DNA of 64,000 bases from positions 1-64,000 of the forward strand of contig CBFIGX010000002.1 of the NCBI GenBank assembly GCA_965662265.1, given 5' to 3'. Shown piece after piece: positions 17,472-26,969 of the stretch. Made by a program: the position numbers and the translations under genes. Below the pieces are notes generated by a model that searched no databases, was not told the origin of the DNA, and saw only the letters and a program-made list of their open reading frames with translations. The DNA is from CBFIGX01 sp965662265 (GTDB lineage: Bacteria; Bacteroidota; Bacteroidia; Flavobacteriales; UBA7430). Each line of letters opens with the position of its first letter. Positions within the stretch are counted from its first letter, which is position 1.

Positions 17472-19802
17472 ATGAAAAGAATTTTAATTATACTCTTTAG
17501 TATTGCATTCAATAGCCTAATATTTGCACAAAATAGTACTTGTGGCTTTAGTGCTGTTATGAATCAGCGTTATGAAGAAGACCCTAGCCTCTTGATTAAA
17601 AGAGATGCTTATGAACAGGAAATACAAAATATAATTAATTCTAAATCCTTTTTTGAGCAAAAAACAATTCCTGTTGTTGTTCATATTATTTACAACGATT
17701 CGTATTCTAATATTTCAGACAATCAGGTTTATAGTGCTATAAATGCCATTAATGAAGATTTTAATGGTCAAAATAATGAATTCAATTCTGTTGTTTCTAA
17801 CTTTAATTCTGTCAAATCATCACTAGATCTTACTTTTGTATTAGCTTCAAAAGATCCTAATGGAAATGACACAAATGGTATCACGCGCACACAATCTAAT
17901 TTTACCGATAATGCTGGAGAAAATGTAAAAAGCTTAGTAATGTGGAATACCGATATGTATCTAAACATATGGGTTGTTGATAATATAGAGAGCGGAGCAG
18001 GTGCTTATGCTTATTACCCTGGTACTGCTCCAAATGGGGCAGAAGGTATTGTTACACGTCATAGTCAATTCGGTACGCTAGGCACATCTAGCACCGCTAA
18101 TTTTGCATCTACCACACTTACCCACGAGATTGGTCATTATTTAAATTTAGCCCATACATGGGGTTCTACAAATGACCCTGAACTAAGTTCCAACTGTGAT
18201 ACTGATGACGGCGTTAGTGATACACCGAATACTATTGGCGCACTTTATGGTTGCAGTTTAAATCAATCGACATGTGGTAATCTTGATAATGTTCAAAATT
18301 TCATGGACTACACGGACTGTACATCGATGTTTACCAACGGGCAGAGAGATCGTGTTCATGCTGCACTACACTCTAATCAGGGAGGTCGAATTAATCTCTG
18401 GCAATATGAAAATCTTATAGCAACAGGTGTTCTAAATGAACAAGAATGCTCACAAACTGAGCTTATTGTTCAAGTATCGACTGGCTCATGGGCAACCGAA
18501 ATATCATGGGTAATAAACAATAGCGTAGGTGATGCTATTGCTGGTGGAGGCTTGTATGAAGATGACGCTACTTATAATACATCTATATGTCTTACACCTG
18601 GTAATTATACATTTGAAACATTCGATTCTTATGGCGATGGCTGGAATGGTGGTTCTTATATTGTATATGCCTGTGAAAATCAAACTATAGCTCAAGACAC
18701 CAGTCCTTCTGGTAGTGGTGAAGTAGAATCGTTTACCGTGGTCGATTGTGGCCCAACACTAGGTTGTTCAGATCCAAATGCCGACAACTACGACTCTGAA
18801 GTTACTCAAGATGATGGTTCCTGTGTATATTCAGGTTGTACCGATTATACAGCTCTAAATTATGACCCTAATTCTAACTATGATAATGGTAGTTGTATTT
18901 ATCAAAATATTCCTGATATATTTAATTTTTCCACTACAGGAATAAGTCACACCGTTGTACTTACTGATGATGTTCTTATAGGAACAATCGATGGGGTGCT
19001 TAGTCAACAAGATATTATTGGTGTTTTTTACCAAAATGAGCTTAATGAAACATTCTGTGCTGGTTACATTATATGGTATGATCAAACTACCTCAATTGCA
19101 GTTCAAGGTGACAACCCCTTAACATCATCAATAGATGGATATGTTGAAGGGCAAGAATTTCAAATACAAGTATGGGATTATTCTGAGCAGAGTATGTTTA
19201 ACTGTAGTGTGCAATACAATCCTTCTATTGCCAATCAAAATTTTTATGTAAATGGAGGGGTATCTCAAATAGTTAGTGGTCAAATTCAAATACCGCTAGT
19301 GAGTCAAAGTATTGAACTACCCGAGGGTTGGAGTATTTTTTCTAGCTATATGATATCAGAGAGTATGTCTGTAAGTGACGTTCTAAGTCCAATTGTGTCT
19401 GATCTTGTTGTGATGAAAGATTATAATGGGATGGCATATTTGGCAGAGTGGAACTATAATGGTATTGGAGATATGATCTTGGGTCAAGCCTATCAAATAA
19501 AACTTAATGCTATGTCTACGCTTTTAGTTGAAGGTACTTATCCTGAACCCGAAGAACAAGCTATAGAGCTTCAAGAAGGCTGGAATTTAGTAGGTTATTT
19601 GAGGGTGAATTCTGCTTCAACCTTAGATGTGTTTAGTCCGATAAGTACACAGGTGCTCTTAGTAAAAGATTATTTCGGGAATGCTTATCTCCCAGAATGG
19701 GGTTTTAACGGAATAGGTAATATGGTTCCTGGTCAAGGCTACCAAGTAAAAATGAATAGCACACAATATCTATATTATAACGCCAATGATATGCCATATT
19801 AA
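17472..19802 (+). CDS. Secreted M43-family (pappalysin-like) metalloprotease with tandem C-terminal modules
   Basis: An extracellular zinc protease of 776 residues. It has a signal peptide (MKRILIILFSIAFNSLIFAQ), a propeptide-like region, then an M43 catalytic domain with zinc motif HEIGHYLNLAHTWG and a Met-turn near NFMDYTDC. Next come a domain with DSYGDGWNGGSYIVY, two Cys/Asp-rich repeats (about 430-478), a domain of about 120 residues (489-608) and two tandem modules (about 613-690 and 697-776) of the type EGWN...AYLPEWGFNGIG.MVPGQGYQ. No canonical T9SS sorting domain follows. It starts 60 bases after the repeat-rich gene on the same strand and could be co-transcribed. Confidence 0.9.
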   Translation: MKRILIILFSIAFNSLIFAQNSTCGFSAVMNQRYEEDPSLLIKRDAYEQEIQNIINSKSFFEQKTIPVVVHIIYNDSYSNISDNQVYSAINAINEDFNGQNNEFNSVVSNFNSVKSSLDLTFVLASKDPNGNDTNGITRTQSNFTDNAGENVKSLVMWNTDMYLNIWVVDNIESGAGAYAYYPGTAPNGAEGIVTRHSQFGTLGTSSTANFASTTLTHEIGHYLNLAHTWGSTNDPELSSNCDTDDGVSDTPNTIGALYGCSLNQSTCGNLDNVQNFMDYTDCTSMFTNGQRDRVHAALHSNQGGRINLWQYENLIATGVLNEQECSQTELIVQVSTGSWATEISWVINNSVGDAIAGGGLYEDDATYNTSICLTPGNYTFETFDSYGDGWNGGSYIVYACENQTIAQDTSPSGSGEVESFTVVDCGPTLGCSDPNADNYDSEVTQDDGSCVYSGCTDYTALNYDPNSNYDNGSCIYQNIPDIFNFSTTGISHTVVLTDDVLIGTIDGVLSQQDIIGVFYQNELNETFCAGYIIWYDQTTSIAVQGDNPLTSSIDGYVEGQEFQIQVWDYSEQSMFNCSVQYNPSIANQNFYVNGGVSQIVSGQIQIPLVSQSIELPEGWSIFSSYMISESMSVSDVLSPIVSDLVVMKDYNGMAYLAEWNYNGIGDMILGQAYQIKLNAMSTLLVEGTYPEPEEQAIELQEGWNLVGYLRVNSASTLDVFSPISTQVLLVKDYFGNAYLPEWGFNGIGNMVPGQGYQVKMNSTQYLYYNANDMPY

Positions 19803-19808
19803 TCTAGT

Positions 19809-20621
19809 TTAGATCACGGCGTTTCTAACTTTCACTAGTTTTGTTAGTAAGTCTTCCAAACGATCTAAGGCCAGCATATTTGCACCATCAGATTTAGCTT
19901 TCGATGGATTAGGGTGTGTTTCTATAAATATCCCATCAGCACCTGCCGCAATACCTGATTTAGCAATAGTTTCTATTAGCTGAGGTTTCCCACCGGTAAC
20001 GCCAGAACTTTGATTAGGCGTTTGTAAAGAATGGGTAACATCCAATATTACAGGATAATTTAATCCTTGCAGTATTGGGATTGATCGCATATCCACTATG
20101 AGATCTTGATATCCAAACATTGTACCCCGGTCTGTAATCGCCACATTAGGATTACCCGACTCAATGACTTTCTGAGCGGCAAATTTCATTGACTCAGCTG
20201 AAAGAAATTGACCTTTTTTAATATTCACTGCTTTACCAGTCTTTGCTGCAGCGACTAATAAATCTGTTTGCCGACATAAAAAAGCTGGTATTTGTAGTAC
20301 GTCTACATAATTAGCTGCTATTTCTGCTTCCTGTGAACTATGGATATCGGTTACGGTAGGAACGTTAAAATGTTGTCCTACTTTCCTTAATATTTCTAGA
20401 GCTTTTTCATCTCCAATTCCAGAAAAGGAATCTAGACGGGATCGATTAGCTTTTCTGTATGATCCTTTAAATATGAAGGGAATCTGTAATCTGTCACAAA
20501 TTTCTTTAATCTGTCCAGCAATTTCAAAAGCCATTGTTTCTCCTTCTATAGCACAAGGACCAGCCAACAAGAAAAATTGTTTTGATTTTTTATGTGAAAG
20601 ATTTGTTATCGCATTAAGCAT
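19809..20621 (-). CDS. kdsA: 3-deoxy-8-phosphooctulonate (KDO-8-P) synthase
   Basis: KdsA condenses arabinose-5-phosphate with phosphoenolpyruvate on the route to KDO of lipopolysaccharide. The 270-residue protein shows the KDO8PS signatures KANRSR, LQIPAFLCRQTDLL, NIKKGQFLS and IFIETHPNPSKAKSDG. The N-terminal motif LLAGPCAIE has Cys where the metal-free E. coli enzyme has Asn, so this should be the metal-dependent class (known for Aquifex). It is the last gene of a four-gene minus-strand operon, 5 bases after the alpha/beta hydrolase. Confidence 0.95.
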   Translation of the reverse strand: MLNAITNLSHKKSKQFFLLAGPCAIEGETMAFEIAGQIKEICDRLQIPFIFKGSYRKANRSRLDSFSGIGDEKALEILRKVGQHFNVPTVTDIHSSQEAEIAANYVDVLQIPAFLCRQTDLLVAAAKTGKAVNIKKGQFLSAESMKFAAQKVIESGNPNVAITDRGTMFGYQDLIVDMRSIPILQGLNYPVILDVTHSLQTPNQSSGVTGGKPQLIETIAKSGIAAGADGIFIETHPNPSKAKSDGANMLALDRLEDLLTKLVKVRNAVI

Positions 20622-20626
20622 AATTC

Positions 20627-21466
20627 TTAATTTAAGAAGTTGATAATCTTATGTGCTATAGTAGCGTCTTTAAGAATTCGACGATGACCTAAATTAGCTG
20701 TAATGGCTAAAGTACTATTTTTCCATTTAGAATGAATAATATAGGCATCTTTTACTGATGTCTCTAAATCATCTTCGCAATGTATAATAAGGCAAACAGT
20801 AGATAATTTTTCGGAAATTTTATCTAAGCCCATTTCATCAAAAGTTACATCAAATTTGTTTTCAATGTGCTGTTTTATTCTTTGTCCAATTTTAGGACTC
20901 ACATTTATTTTTTCACAATAGGTTTTTAAAACCCAGTTAGTGGAAGCTGGTGCACCAATAATAACAGCCTTTTCAATTTTTAACCCCTCTGAAAGTGCAT
21001 GACCTACTGCAGTTGCCCCCATTGAATGTCCAACCACATAATTAATCTCAGGAAAGCGCAACTTCATTTCATGTATGAGAGTCGCGAACTCCATAAAATG
21101 TGTATGCCTCCCGTTGGACTGCCCATGAGCTGGCGCATCGAAGCTAATAACCTTATAGCCAGCTTTTACCAAATGCTGCCCTAGGTGTGCAACTTGTGTA
21201 GCTCTACCAGACCATCCATGTACAAGAAGTACTGCCGTATTGGACTGCCCCCACTCGTAAATAGCTACCCGATTATTTGAAAATGATATAGTGCTAAGTT
21301 TTGCTTTTTGTCGAAATTGTAATTCTTTCGTAGGTGTTTTAAAACGAAAAGGTGAGAAAAAGACTAATGTAGCTAACCTGAAGGTTAGGTATGGGCTAAA
21401 CTGTTCTAAGAAGCGAAAAAAAAGTCGTAGCCAACCAGGGGTAGTCATACGGTTAGTCTTAGTCAT
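20627..21466 (-). CDS. Alpha/beta hydrolase
   Basis: A 279-residue hydrolase with the alpha/beta fold. HGWSGRATQ follows strand 3 (oxyanion region), the nucleophile elbow is VVGHSMGATA (GxSxG), an acid candidate lies in IIHCEDDLET, and the His candidate is in NLGHRRIL near the C terminus. The first 45 residues are hydrophobic and basic, so membrane association is possible. The substrate cannot be told. The start overlaps the end of the dihydroorotase-like gene by 8 bases, and kdsA follows after 5 bases, so it belongs to the batA-like/kdsA operon. Confidence 0.88.
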   Translation of the reverse strand: MTKTNRMTTPGWLRLFFRFLEQFSPYLTFRLATLVFFSPFRFKTPTKELQFRQKAKLSTISFSNNRVAIYEWGQSNTAVLLVHGWSGRATQVAHLGQHLVKAGYKVISFDAPAHGQSNGRHTHFMEFATLIHEMKLRFPEINYVVGHSMGATAVGHALSEGLKIEKAVIIGAPASTNWVLKTYCEKINVSPKIGQRIKQHIENKFDVTFDEMGLDKISEKLSTVCLIIHCEDDLETSVKDAYIIHSKWKNSTLAITANLGHRRILKDATIAHKIINFLN

Positions 21467-22730
21467 TATTTATGTCTAATTGCCCATTATTAATAATCCC
21501 TAGAGATCTCCCAGCTAGGTTTGTATTTAAAAGTGCACTATTACTCGATTTTGAAACAATCTGATCACTGCTGTAATTCCATTCTATAGAAGGGTCGAAG
21601 AGTGTTAAGTCTGCTTGACTCCCTTCTTCAATTACATGATTATTAATGCCAAGTATTTCACGAGGTTTAGATGTTATGAGTGTAATTATTTCATCCAAAC
21701 TCATTGAGTTTTTCAATGCTTTATACGCAGCGCTGAAGCTTGTTTCTAGGTTAATAGATCCAAAAGATGCTATATCGAATTCACATTGTTTATTTTCAAT
21801 ATTTTGAGGGTGATGATTTGAGCATATTGCATCAATTGTACCGTCTTTAAGTCCTTGTTTTAAGGCTTTGATGTCATTTAGCCCTCGCAATGGAGGATTT
21901 AGTTTTAAGTTACTATTAAAGTTTTCAAGTAAACTGTCGTCTAAGAGTAGGTGTAACGAACTAACATCAGCTGTAACATTCAATCCTTTTTTCTTAGCTT
22001 GTCTGATGAGCTCAACACTTCCTGCTGTTGAAACTGTAGAAAAATGAATTTTAGAATCTGTGTATTCACACAATTGAATATCCCGCATTATTTGTAATTC
22101 TTCTGCAAGTGCAGGGATACCCTTTAAGCCAATTCTTGTACTTGTAGCACCCTCATTCATTTGACCTCTAAATGCTGTCTTTTCTTCTGCAGAAAAACTA
22201 AAAATAAGACCATCAAAATTTTTAGCGTAGAGTAATGCTATCTTCATAACACTAGCATTCGCTATTGAGATTTTGTCATCACTAAAACCGATAGCACCAG
22301 CCTGGAACATGTCATATAATTCATTAATTTGTTGACCGTTTCTGTTTTCTGTAAGTGCCCCAATAGGGTGAAGATTTACAGAATGATGTGAAGACTTGTT
22401 TAGCAGATAGTTAATTGCCGCTTTAGACTGAATGCAGGGCTCTGTAGAAGGCATAATGCATACCTGAGTAAATCCACCACATGCTGCTGCAGTAAGTCCT
22501 GTACTAATATCTTCTTTGTGCTCCATACCTGGGTCACCAAAACGTGCATTTATATCTGTCCAGCCTTGAGAAATATGCAGGTTTTGTGCCTCAAAAATAC
22601 GTGCATTATCGGACTCAATAGACTTCCCGATTTTAATAATAACACCATTTTCTATGAGAATATCTTTTGTTAATTTATGGTGTTTAGAATGTGGATCTAT
22701 AATTGTCGCTTCTTTAATTAAAATCTTCAT
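21459..22730 (-). CDS. Dihydroorotase-like protein lacking the metal ligands
   Basis: The 423-residue protein is a type I dihydroorotase homologue over its full length (GAIGFSDD, LKGIPALAEE, TAGSVELIRQAKKKG, SKPREILG). The residues that bind zinc in active enzymes are replaced: DxHxH before R..PG reads DINARFGDPG, the His of the HxS motif is Thr in STVSTAGSVE, the His of the H-x-E/D strand is missing in SFSAEE, and the usual TDHAPH is SNHHPQ. The frame is intact, so it is a conserved pseudoenzyme rather than a pseudogene. Similar degenerate paralogues are known in Flavobacteria beside a BatA gene, as here. A catalytic PyrC is expected elsewhere. Confidence 0.85.
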   Translation of the reverse strand: MKILIKEATIIDPHSKHHKLTKDILIENGVIIKIGKSIESDNARIFEAQNLHISQGWTDINARFGDPGMEHKEDISTGLTAAACGGFTQVCIMPSTEPCIQSKAAINYLLNKSSHHSVNLHPIGALTENRNGQQINELYDMFQAGAIGFSDDKISIANASVMKIALLYAKNFDGLIFSFSAEEKTAFRGQMNEGATSTRIGLKGIPALAEELQIMRDIQLCEYTDSKIHFSTVSTAGSVELIRQAKKKGLNVTADVSSLHLLLDDSLLENFNSNLKLNPPLRGLNDIKALKQGLKDGTIDAICSNHHPQNIENKQCEFDIASFGSINLETSFSAAYKALKNSMSLDEIITLITSKPREILGINNHVIEEGSQADLTLFDPSIEWNYSSDQIVSKSSNSALLNTNLAGRSLGIINNGQLDINND

Positions 22731-22733
22731 AAT

Positions 22734-24776
22734 CTAGCTATTAATCTCTTGTTGTTCACCTTTCTTCCAATTTTTTATCATAATACTCTCTATAAGTATT
22801 AACACTAAGGCAGCAAGTATAAAGAAGTGCCATAGCACTTTACCTTGATTGTATTCTATTAGTTCATCTTCAAATGAAACTCCCATACTTTGCCAAAATG
22901 AAATATGTGCATTTTCGGCACCTATAGTTTTAAGAATATCATTATCCCATTTGGTCATTTTACTTTCCAACCTATTGTAATTAAATGCAATAGAACTTGA
23001 GTAAGTGTCAGATTTTATATCATAGAATCCCGCAATATCAAAAACATCAGGTATATTAAGATGTGTACGACCATTCATGTATTTAACCTCCGGAATTAAT
23101 TCTAATGTCTCGTTAATGAGCTTTATTTGTTCTCCTTTAGTTTTTGTATCTAATTCTATATGATTTGTCTCTCCAATTGTGTAGTATACTTTAGAAGTTT
23201 TAGAACTAAGGAGCGCCATGTTTTGTAATAAGGGTACAACAAGTGCATGATCTTCAAAGTTTGTTGTTTTATCTGATAAAGGAGAAGTGAAAAGGTATAC
23301 ATTTCCTTTGTTGAGTTTGTATGAGTTAACAAATGCATTTTGATTACTTAATCCCAATACAATTTCTTTGTTAGGGTTATAGCTTTTACTAAGTTTGAAA
23401 TAAGAATTTACCAAAGGATAACTGATATTACCTTTTAAATCTTCAAAAACATTTAAAAATAAATGATGTTTATCATTAATAAAATTGACTTTAGTTTTAA
23501 TGTTTACTAAAGTACTATACGTGTCTATACCTAAACTGCTGGTAAGTCTGTCTATGTCACTTTTGTTTTGTTCTTCTGCAGGAAAAAGACAAAGGTGTCC
23601 ACCATTACTTACATAGTCATTTATGTCTTGTATTAGTCCAGAATTATATCCTTGTAAACCTTGAAGAATGATTAAGTCAAATCGGCTAAAGTCAATGTTT
23701 TGTACAAGATTTACCTGATAGGTTTCATAATCAAAGTAGTCTGTGTCGAATAAGTGATTTAAAGAGGGTCTATTTTCGTTTTCATAGATATTTAACACAG
23801 ATTTTGATTCAACGACCTCATATGTCAAATACATCTTGTTGTCAAAGTTAATACTAGCATCATTAATTTCAAGGACGCAGTTTTGTGTTCCTTTATTGTA
23901 ATTATTAAAACTCAGTTTAGAATCTATTGAGCTGTTGGCAGGAATAGATACACTATTTAAACCCATTTGCTGTCCATTAACAATTAACTTAACTGCTAAG
24001 TTTTCGATAGATTTATCAGACTCGTTTGTTAATTTGAAGTAAAGCCACTCAGTTCCACCAACGAAGTGACTTGGAGATTCTAGAAAACAGGTGTCTATAC
24101 TGATGTTTGATTTAGGGTAAGCACTAATAGGGATAAGGTGTGTTGTAAATGTGGTATCATGAAGGTAAAAATCTTCCTCAAAGGTAGATTTTTGAAAATC
24201 ACTAATAATGAACAATTCGGCGTCATAGTTTCTATTTTGATCTATAATAGAATTCCAGCGGTCTATGATTGAAGTGATTGATTTTGATTTAGAGGAGATA
24301 TCTGTTTCGTCGATAGCCGAACCAATAGTATTCCTGTCAATTATTCTTTGCAGTTTTCCAGGCAGGTTGTTGTTGAGAAATACAAATGAACTTTGGCTTT
24401 TATAAGCATCAACAATTGTTCGAGATTTATTCTTTGCGATATCAATTAATATACCTCCATCGTTGTCTGCCTCCATACTGAATGAATTGTCAAGATATAT
24501 GCCAATCACTTTTTCTTTGTTATCATTTTTAACAGCATCACTGATATATGGTTGGCAAAAAGCAATGATAATAGATGATATTAGAAGAAGTCGCAATAGT
24601 AGTAGGACCAAGTTTTGAATCTTGGAGAAATGTTTTTTCTTTTCTTGTAGTTGTTTTAAAAAGGCAACATTACTAAAGAATACAGTTTTGTGTCTTTGAA
24701 GAGAAAATAAGTGAATGAGAATAGGGATGGCTAGTGCCAAAAATGCGTAAAGGAAGTATGGTTCCAGTAATCTCAT
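22734..24776 (-). CDS. BatA-domain inner-membrane protein with VWA-like domain
   Basis: A 680-residue protein. The first 60 residues form the N-terminal BatA-type two-helix domain (LFSLQRHKTVFFSNVAFL), followed by a second hydrophobic segment. A VWA-like domain begins at GIYLDNSFSM, with a DxSxS metal site. A large periplasmic region follows, and a final membrane helix (LWHFFILAALVLILIESIM) ends in a basic tail. Bat proteins are linked to stress tolerance in Bacteroidota but have no defined activity. It is the first gene of the operon and has a TAACTTTG element 7 bases before its ATG. Confidence 0.86.
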   Translation of the reverse strand: MRLLEPYFLYAFLALAIPILIHLFSLQRHKTVFFSNVAFLKQLQEKKKHFSKIQNLVLLLLRLLLISSIIIAFCQPYISDAVKNDNKEKVIGIYLDNSFSMEADNDGGILIDIAKNKSRTIVDAYKSQSSFVFLNNNLPGKLQRIIDRNTIGSAIDETDISSKSKSITSIIDRWNSIIDQNRNYDAELFIISDFQKSTFEEDFYLHDTTFTTHLIPISAYPKSNISIDTCFLESPSHFVGGTEWLYFKLTNESDKSIENLAVKLIVNGQQMGLNSVSIPANSSIDSKLSFNNYNKGTQNCVLEINDASINFDNKMYLTYEVVESKSVLNIYENENRPSLNHLFDTDYFDYETYQVNLVQNIDFSRFDLIILQGLQGYNSGLIQDINDYVSNGGHLCLFPAEEQNKSDIDRLTSSLGIDTYSTLVNIKTKVNFINDKHHLFLNVFEDLKGNISYPLVNSYFKLSKSYNPNKEIVLGLSNQNAFVNSYKLNKGNVYLFTSPLSDKTTNFEDHALVVPLLQNMALLSSKTSKVYYTIGETNHIELDTKTKGEQIKLINETLELIPEVKYMNGRTHLNIPDVFDIAGFYDIKSDTYSSSIAFNYNRLESKMTKWDNDILKTIGAENAHISFWQSMGVSFEDELIEYNQGKVLWHFFILAALVLILIESIMIKNWKKGEQQEINS

Positions 24777-24783
24777 TAAAGGG

Positions 24784-24791
24784 CAAAGTTA
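24784..24791 (-). promoter_or_regulatory. -7 promoter element of the batA-like/kdsA operon
   Basis: Minus-strand TAACTTTG, an exact TAnnTTTG, 7 bases before the ATG at 24776. The transcript would have no leader or only a very short one. A TTTG lies 25 bases further upstream, slightly beyond the usual spacing. Confidence 0.6.
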
Positions 24792-24822
24792 ATTCTTTTT
24801 CAAAAATGTGAAAGTTCAAACG

Positions 24823-25581
24823 CTAAAAGTTCTCATATAAACCTATACCAAATAAAGCAAAGTCGTATTTTGCAGGGTCTTCCTTGCAATACTTCCTTAA
24901 ATGTTTATCTAATTCTTTTACTGCTTTCCAATCGTTTGCTTTGCGTTTAATAAGCCCTAGTTTCCGTCCTACATTCCCTATGTGTACATCTAATGGGCAA
25001 GATAACTGAGATGGACTAAGACTTTTCCATATTCCAAAATCTACTCCTTCTGTGTTAGGCCTTACCATCCACCTTAAATACATTATCAGTCTTTTGGCAG
25101 CCGATCCTTTTAATGGATCTGAAACATGTTTTTCGCTACGTTTGAGGTGGTCAATGCTAAAAAATATCTGCTTGAAATTTGAAATTCCTTCCGCCATATC
25201 ATCTTTATCAGTATAAAAACTTCTTTCTAAACCACCATTATTAAGATAAATATGCCTTATGCAAAGTATAAATGTTTTAAAGTCTACACCATTAAATGTT
25301 CTGTGCACAAAATTATTGCAAGCATTCAAATCTTTAGGACTTGAATTTAAGATAAAATCATAAGGACTATTATCCATAATATTCATCATTTTATGTGCAT
25401 TTTTAATAATCATAGCTCTTCGTCCCCATGCAATTGTAGCCGTAAGAAATGCTGAGATTTCGATATCTTCTTTTGAGGTGAACATATGAGGAACTCCTAT
25501 GGGGTCATCTTCAATAAAATTAGGTTTTAGATACTTATCTAGCTTTTCATTGAGAAAATCTTTTATTTCATTTTGATTCAT
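24823..25581 (-). CDS. TIGR02757 / DUF2400 family protein
   Basis: A 252-residue cytosolic protein of a family widespread in Bacteroidota. Diagnostic stretches are EISAFLTATIAWGRR, GSAAKRLIMYLRWMVR and the C-terminal PLDVHIGNVGRKLGL followed by KYDFALFGIG. The C-terminal pattern recalls helix-hairpin-helix DNA glycosylases (DxHxxRVxxRLGL and a closing GIG), so a DNA-repair link is possible but unproven. It is single, has a leaderless-type promoter 4 bases before its ATG, and is divergent from the cytochrome operon. Confidence 0.85.
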   Translation of the reverse strand: MNQNEIKDFLNEKLDKYLKPNFIEDDPIGVPHMFTSKEDIEISAFLTATIAWGRRAMIIKNAHKMMNIMDNSPYDFILNSSPKDLNACNNFVHRTFNGVDFKTFILCIRHIYLNNGGLERSFYTDKDDMAEGISNFKQIFFSIDHLKRSEKHVSDPLKGSAAKRLIMYLRWMVRPNTEGVDFGIWKSLSPSQLSCPLDVHIGNVGRKLGLIKRKANDWKAVKELDKHLRKYCKEDPAKYDFALFGIGLYENF

Positions 25582-25585
25582 AGTC

Positions 25586-25593
25586 CAAATTTA
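25586..25593 (-). promoter_or_regulatory. -7 promoter element of the TIGR02757 gene, directly at the start codon
   Basis: Minus-strand TAAATTTG, exact TAnnTTTG, followed by GACT and then the ATG at 25581. A leaderless transcript is predicted. Confidence 0.65.
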
Positions 25594-25731
25594 CACTAAT
25601 TGCTTTTATTTACTTTATTTCATTTAAAAGTATACCACACAAAAGAAATTCGTTGATTTGCAACATCAATTGCAATTTAATAGCTAATTTAGTTGTATCT
25701 ATAAAAACAAGCTTTAACTATAATAAATGGC

Positions 25732-26079
25732 ATGAAGTATTACATTATAATTTCTCTACTTTTTATTACTATAACTTCATGCACTGAAGCAGTAATAGAG
25801 ATTGATGAGCCTGTTGCAATTACAGACAGTGTTTATTATAATCCTGAAATTCAGTTAATTATGCAAGATTATTGTGTTAGTTGTCATAGTGGGGCGTCTC
25901 CTAGTGCCAATGTATCTCTAAATAATTATGCTGATGTGCGTCATTACACTGAGTTTGATAATCTTATCGATCGCATGAATGATGTTCAAAACCCAATGCC
26001 TCCTGAAGGTTTATTATCGTCAACATATTTAGCTCAAATGGATCAATGGGTGGCCCTAGGATTCCTTGAAAGTGAATGA
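25732..26079 (+). CDS. Small c-type cytochrome-like lipoprotein
   Basis: A 115-residue predicted lipoprotein: the signal peptide MKYYIIISLLFITITSC ends in a lipobox-like ITSC. One heme c motif CVSCH follows a YNPEIQLIMQDY helix, and NPMPP downstream is a likely distal Met region, as in cytochrome c-like domains of surface proteins in Bacteroidota and Planctomycetes. It would carry electrons at the periplasmic or outer face. It starts a four-gene operon with a YceI protein (3 bases away), an OB-fold protein and a DUF5777 outer-membrane protein. Confidence 0.85.
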   Translation: MKYYIIISLLFITITSCTEAVIEIDEPVAITDSVYYNPEIQLIMQDYCVSCHSGASPSANVSLNNYADVRHYTEFDNLIDRMNDVQNPMPPEGLLSSTYLAQMDQWVALGFLESE

Positions 26080-26082
26080 TTT

Positions 26083-26622
26083 ATGAAAAAGTTCTTACTC
26101 TTAACTCTTCTGTTAGCCTTCCATACTGTTAACGCCCAAAAATACTTTACCAAAACAGGTGAAACCTCATTTAAGGCATCCGTTGACACTTTTGAGCCAA
26201 TTGAAGCTACATCTTTAAACACTACAGTATTGTTAGATGTTGCTACTGGAGAGGTGGCAGCACTAATTTTTGTGAATTCTTTTCAATTTGAAATTGCTTT
26301 AATGCAAGAGCATTTTAACGAGAATTATATGAATACAGCCGAGTTTCCTAAAGCTTATTTTGAGGGAAACATAGAAAATTTTGATATTGATAACCTTCGT
26401 GAAAAGACTACTTATGATCTTGTAGGTTCACTTACTATCAAAGGTGAGCAACAACCTTTCAATTCTCAAGTTACTTTAAAAAAAGTGAATAACTCCTTGC
26501 ATGTTAACAGTAGTTTTGCCCTAAAAGCGGAAAATTTTAATGTTGAAATCCCCTCTATTGTTAGAAAAAAAATTGCAGAGCGAATACTAGTCGATTTAAA
26601 CTATGTTCTTCATGAAAAATAA
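26083..26622 (+). CDS. YceI-family periplasmic protein
   Basis: A 179-residue exported protein with signal peptide MKKFLLLTLLLAFHTVNAQ. YceI features are the N-terminal FKASVDTFEPIEA strands, FNENYMNTAEFPKAYFEG (typical MNTxxFPxAxF pattern) and DLVGSLTIKGEQQPF. YceI proteins form an eight-stranded lipocalin-like barrel that binds polyisoprenoids or similar lipids. Placement between a cytochrome lipoprotein and a DUF5777 protein suggests a role in an envelope redox process; the ligand is unknown. Confidence 0.92.
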   Translation: MKKFLLLTLLLAFHTVNAQKYFTKTGETSFKASVDTFEPIEATSLNTTVLLDVATGEVAALIFVNSFQFEIALMQEHFNENYMNTAEFPKAYFEGNIENFDIDNLREKTTYDLVGSLTIKGEQQPFNSQVTLKKVNNSLHVNSSFALKAENFNVEIPSIVRKKIAERILVDLNYVLHEK

Positions 26623-26968
26623 ACTCATAGGTGCTCTGTTTTTACTAATGGCTCTTTCTATAGGGCTATATAAATATGCTTATAAACCTCATCCTAAGAC
26701 ATTAGATCAAGATGTAGTCTTTCAGGGACAACTAGCTGATTTTAATAAATTTATTGATCAAGAATCAGATGTTTATAATACTTATGTGTCTATAAGTGGA
26801 AAGCTTACAGCATATTCAGCCTATGTGCTTACTATGGGTAATGTGGTTTGTCATTTTACCGATTCAATCTCGGTAAAAAAAAATAATTTAACCATTAAAG
26901 GTAGATATTTAGGTTATGATGACTTAATGCAAGAACATACTATAGATCAGTGTATCATAATAGAATAA
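26612..26968 (+). CDS. OB-fold (tRNA_anti-like) exported or membrane-anchored protein
   Basis: About 118 residues, with an N-terminal hydrophobic anchor or signal (KLIGALFLLMALSIGLYKYAY) and a compact domain with VSISGKLTAYSAYVLTMGNVVCHF and LTIKGRYLGYDDLMQE, which fits the tRNA_anti-like OB-fold family. The start overlaps the 3' end of the YceI gene; ATG at 26612 and an ATG three codons upstream (26603) are both possible. Such proteins follow YceI/cytochrome genes in related genomes; the function is unknown. Confidence 0.75.
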   Translation: MKNKLIGALFLLMALSIGLYKYAYKPHPKTLDQDVVFQGQLADFNKFIDQESDVYNTYVSISGKLTAYSAYVLTMGNVVCHFTDSISVKKNNLTIKGRYLGYDDLMQEHTIDQCIIIE

Positions 26969-26969
26969 A

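Noticed and set aside
21459..22730. Pseudogene call for the dihydroorotase-like gene
   Set aside because: The frame is intact and full length, lies in an overlapping operon, and only the metal-site residues are changed, so a conserved pseudoenzyme is more likely.
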